DNA of 64,000 nt from Halotalea alkalilenta (GTDB lineage: Bacteria > Pseudomonadota > Gammaproteobacteria > Pseudomonadales > Halomonadaceae), in contig NZ_CP015243.1 in assembly GCF_001648175.1 (NCBI RefSeq), positions 3,038,001-3,102,000 of the forward strand, written 5' to 3'. Made by a program: the position numbers and the translations under genes. The notes beneath the pieces are model-generated. The model was not told the origin of the DNA and made no database searches. It saw only the letters and a list, made by a program, of their open reading frames with translations. Below are positions 63,740 to 64,000 of this stretch, piece by piece (the stretch's first letter is position 1; each line of letters starts with the position of its first letter).

Positions 63740-64000
63740 CCGATTCTCGCTCTCCCGGGCCAGAACAGCGAGCCGGGGGTCGAGCGGTGGCGGTGAGGCC
63801 GTGGTTCGACTCGGCTCGTTCCTCGCCGGCTCACCACGAACGGATATCGAAGAGTCCTCGCTCCCCACCACGAACGGATCGATAAGCCCGTTCGTCCCGA
63901 GCGGCGCCATACGCGCCAAGATCGAGTACCGGCTCGGCAATGGGGGCGCCAGTCGAGGGATCTGTCCTCGGCGCCGGGGCCGTGGTTCGACTCGGCTCGT
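63740..64000. repeat. Dispersed intergenic repeat at window end
   Basis: Contains GGTGAGGCCGTGGTTCGACTCGGCTCGTTCCTCG, described here by its ends GGTGAGGCC and CGTTCCTCG, then GGCTCACCACGAACGGAT, GCCCGTTCGTCCCGAGCGGCG, GCCATACGCGCCAAGATCGA, GGCGCCAGTCGAGGGATC and GGGGCCGTGGTTCGACTCGG. It continues beyond the window. Non-coding. Confidence 0.8.

Overview
The window looks like a chromosomal segment of a motile, exopolysaccharide-producing gammaproteobacterium, most likely of the Halomonadaceae (Halomonas/Kushneria/Halotalea type). The basis is FlhDC-controlled flagella, a gfcABCD (yjbEFGH)-type operon beside wza/wzc, an RfaH-type ops site, a PutP symporter and GC-rich housekeeping genes. No rRNA or tRNA gene and no CRISPR array was seen. 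Species identity cannot be settled from the sequence alone.

1-14.7 kb, motility. A minus-strand operon motA-motB-cheA-cheW-aer-like receptor-cheR (cheR cut by the window edge) reads from a near-consensus sigma-28 promoter. An IS110-family element lies in the divergent space between motA and flhDC. FlhDC (plus strand) converges on a minus-strand group fliS-fliT-fliK-like-flhB C-terminal paralogue. fliD is separated from fliS by tandem repeats and has its own near-consensus sigma-28 promoter. A small membrane protein and an AraC-type regulator follow, set in unusually large gene-free spaces.

17.9-50 kb, exopolysaccharide. A long minus-strand cluster is headed by wza and wzc, with a canonical ops (RfaH) element in the wza leader. 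Downstream come UDP-glucose dehydrogenase and a nucleotide-sugar epimerase (UDP-GlcA, then UDP-GalA), a second MurA/MurB pair, a Wzx flippase, two serine-acetyltransferase-like hexapeptide proteins flanking a GT2, two GT4 enzymes, a Wzy-like polymerase, an acyltransferase, a PAP2 phosphatase, a WcaJ-like initiating transferase, SGNH-acyltransferases (one frameshifted) and a phosphomannomutase/phosphoglucomutase. The middle of the cluster is strikingly AT-rich against GC-rich flanks, as expected of a transferred serotype-like region. Divergent from wza is gfcABCD, followed by galU, which supplies UDP-glucose.

50-64 kb, accessory plus housekeeping. A RES/Xre toxin-antitoxin pair and a Gp49-like/HigA pair come first. 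A 413-bp inverted duplication of the putP 3' end flanks intact putP. Then come a GIY-YIG protein, a beta-CASP metallo-beta-lactamase, a small membrane protein, a YcbL-like hydrolase, an FKBP/SlyD-like isomerase, a small secreted repeat protein, an NlpC/P60 lipoprotein and a large DUF1266-like protein. A dispersed GC-rich repeat family occupies at least six intergenic sites across the window; the IS110 copy appears to sit inside one of them.
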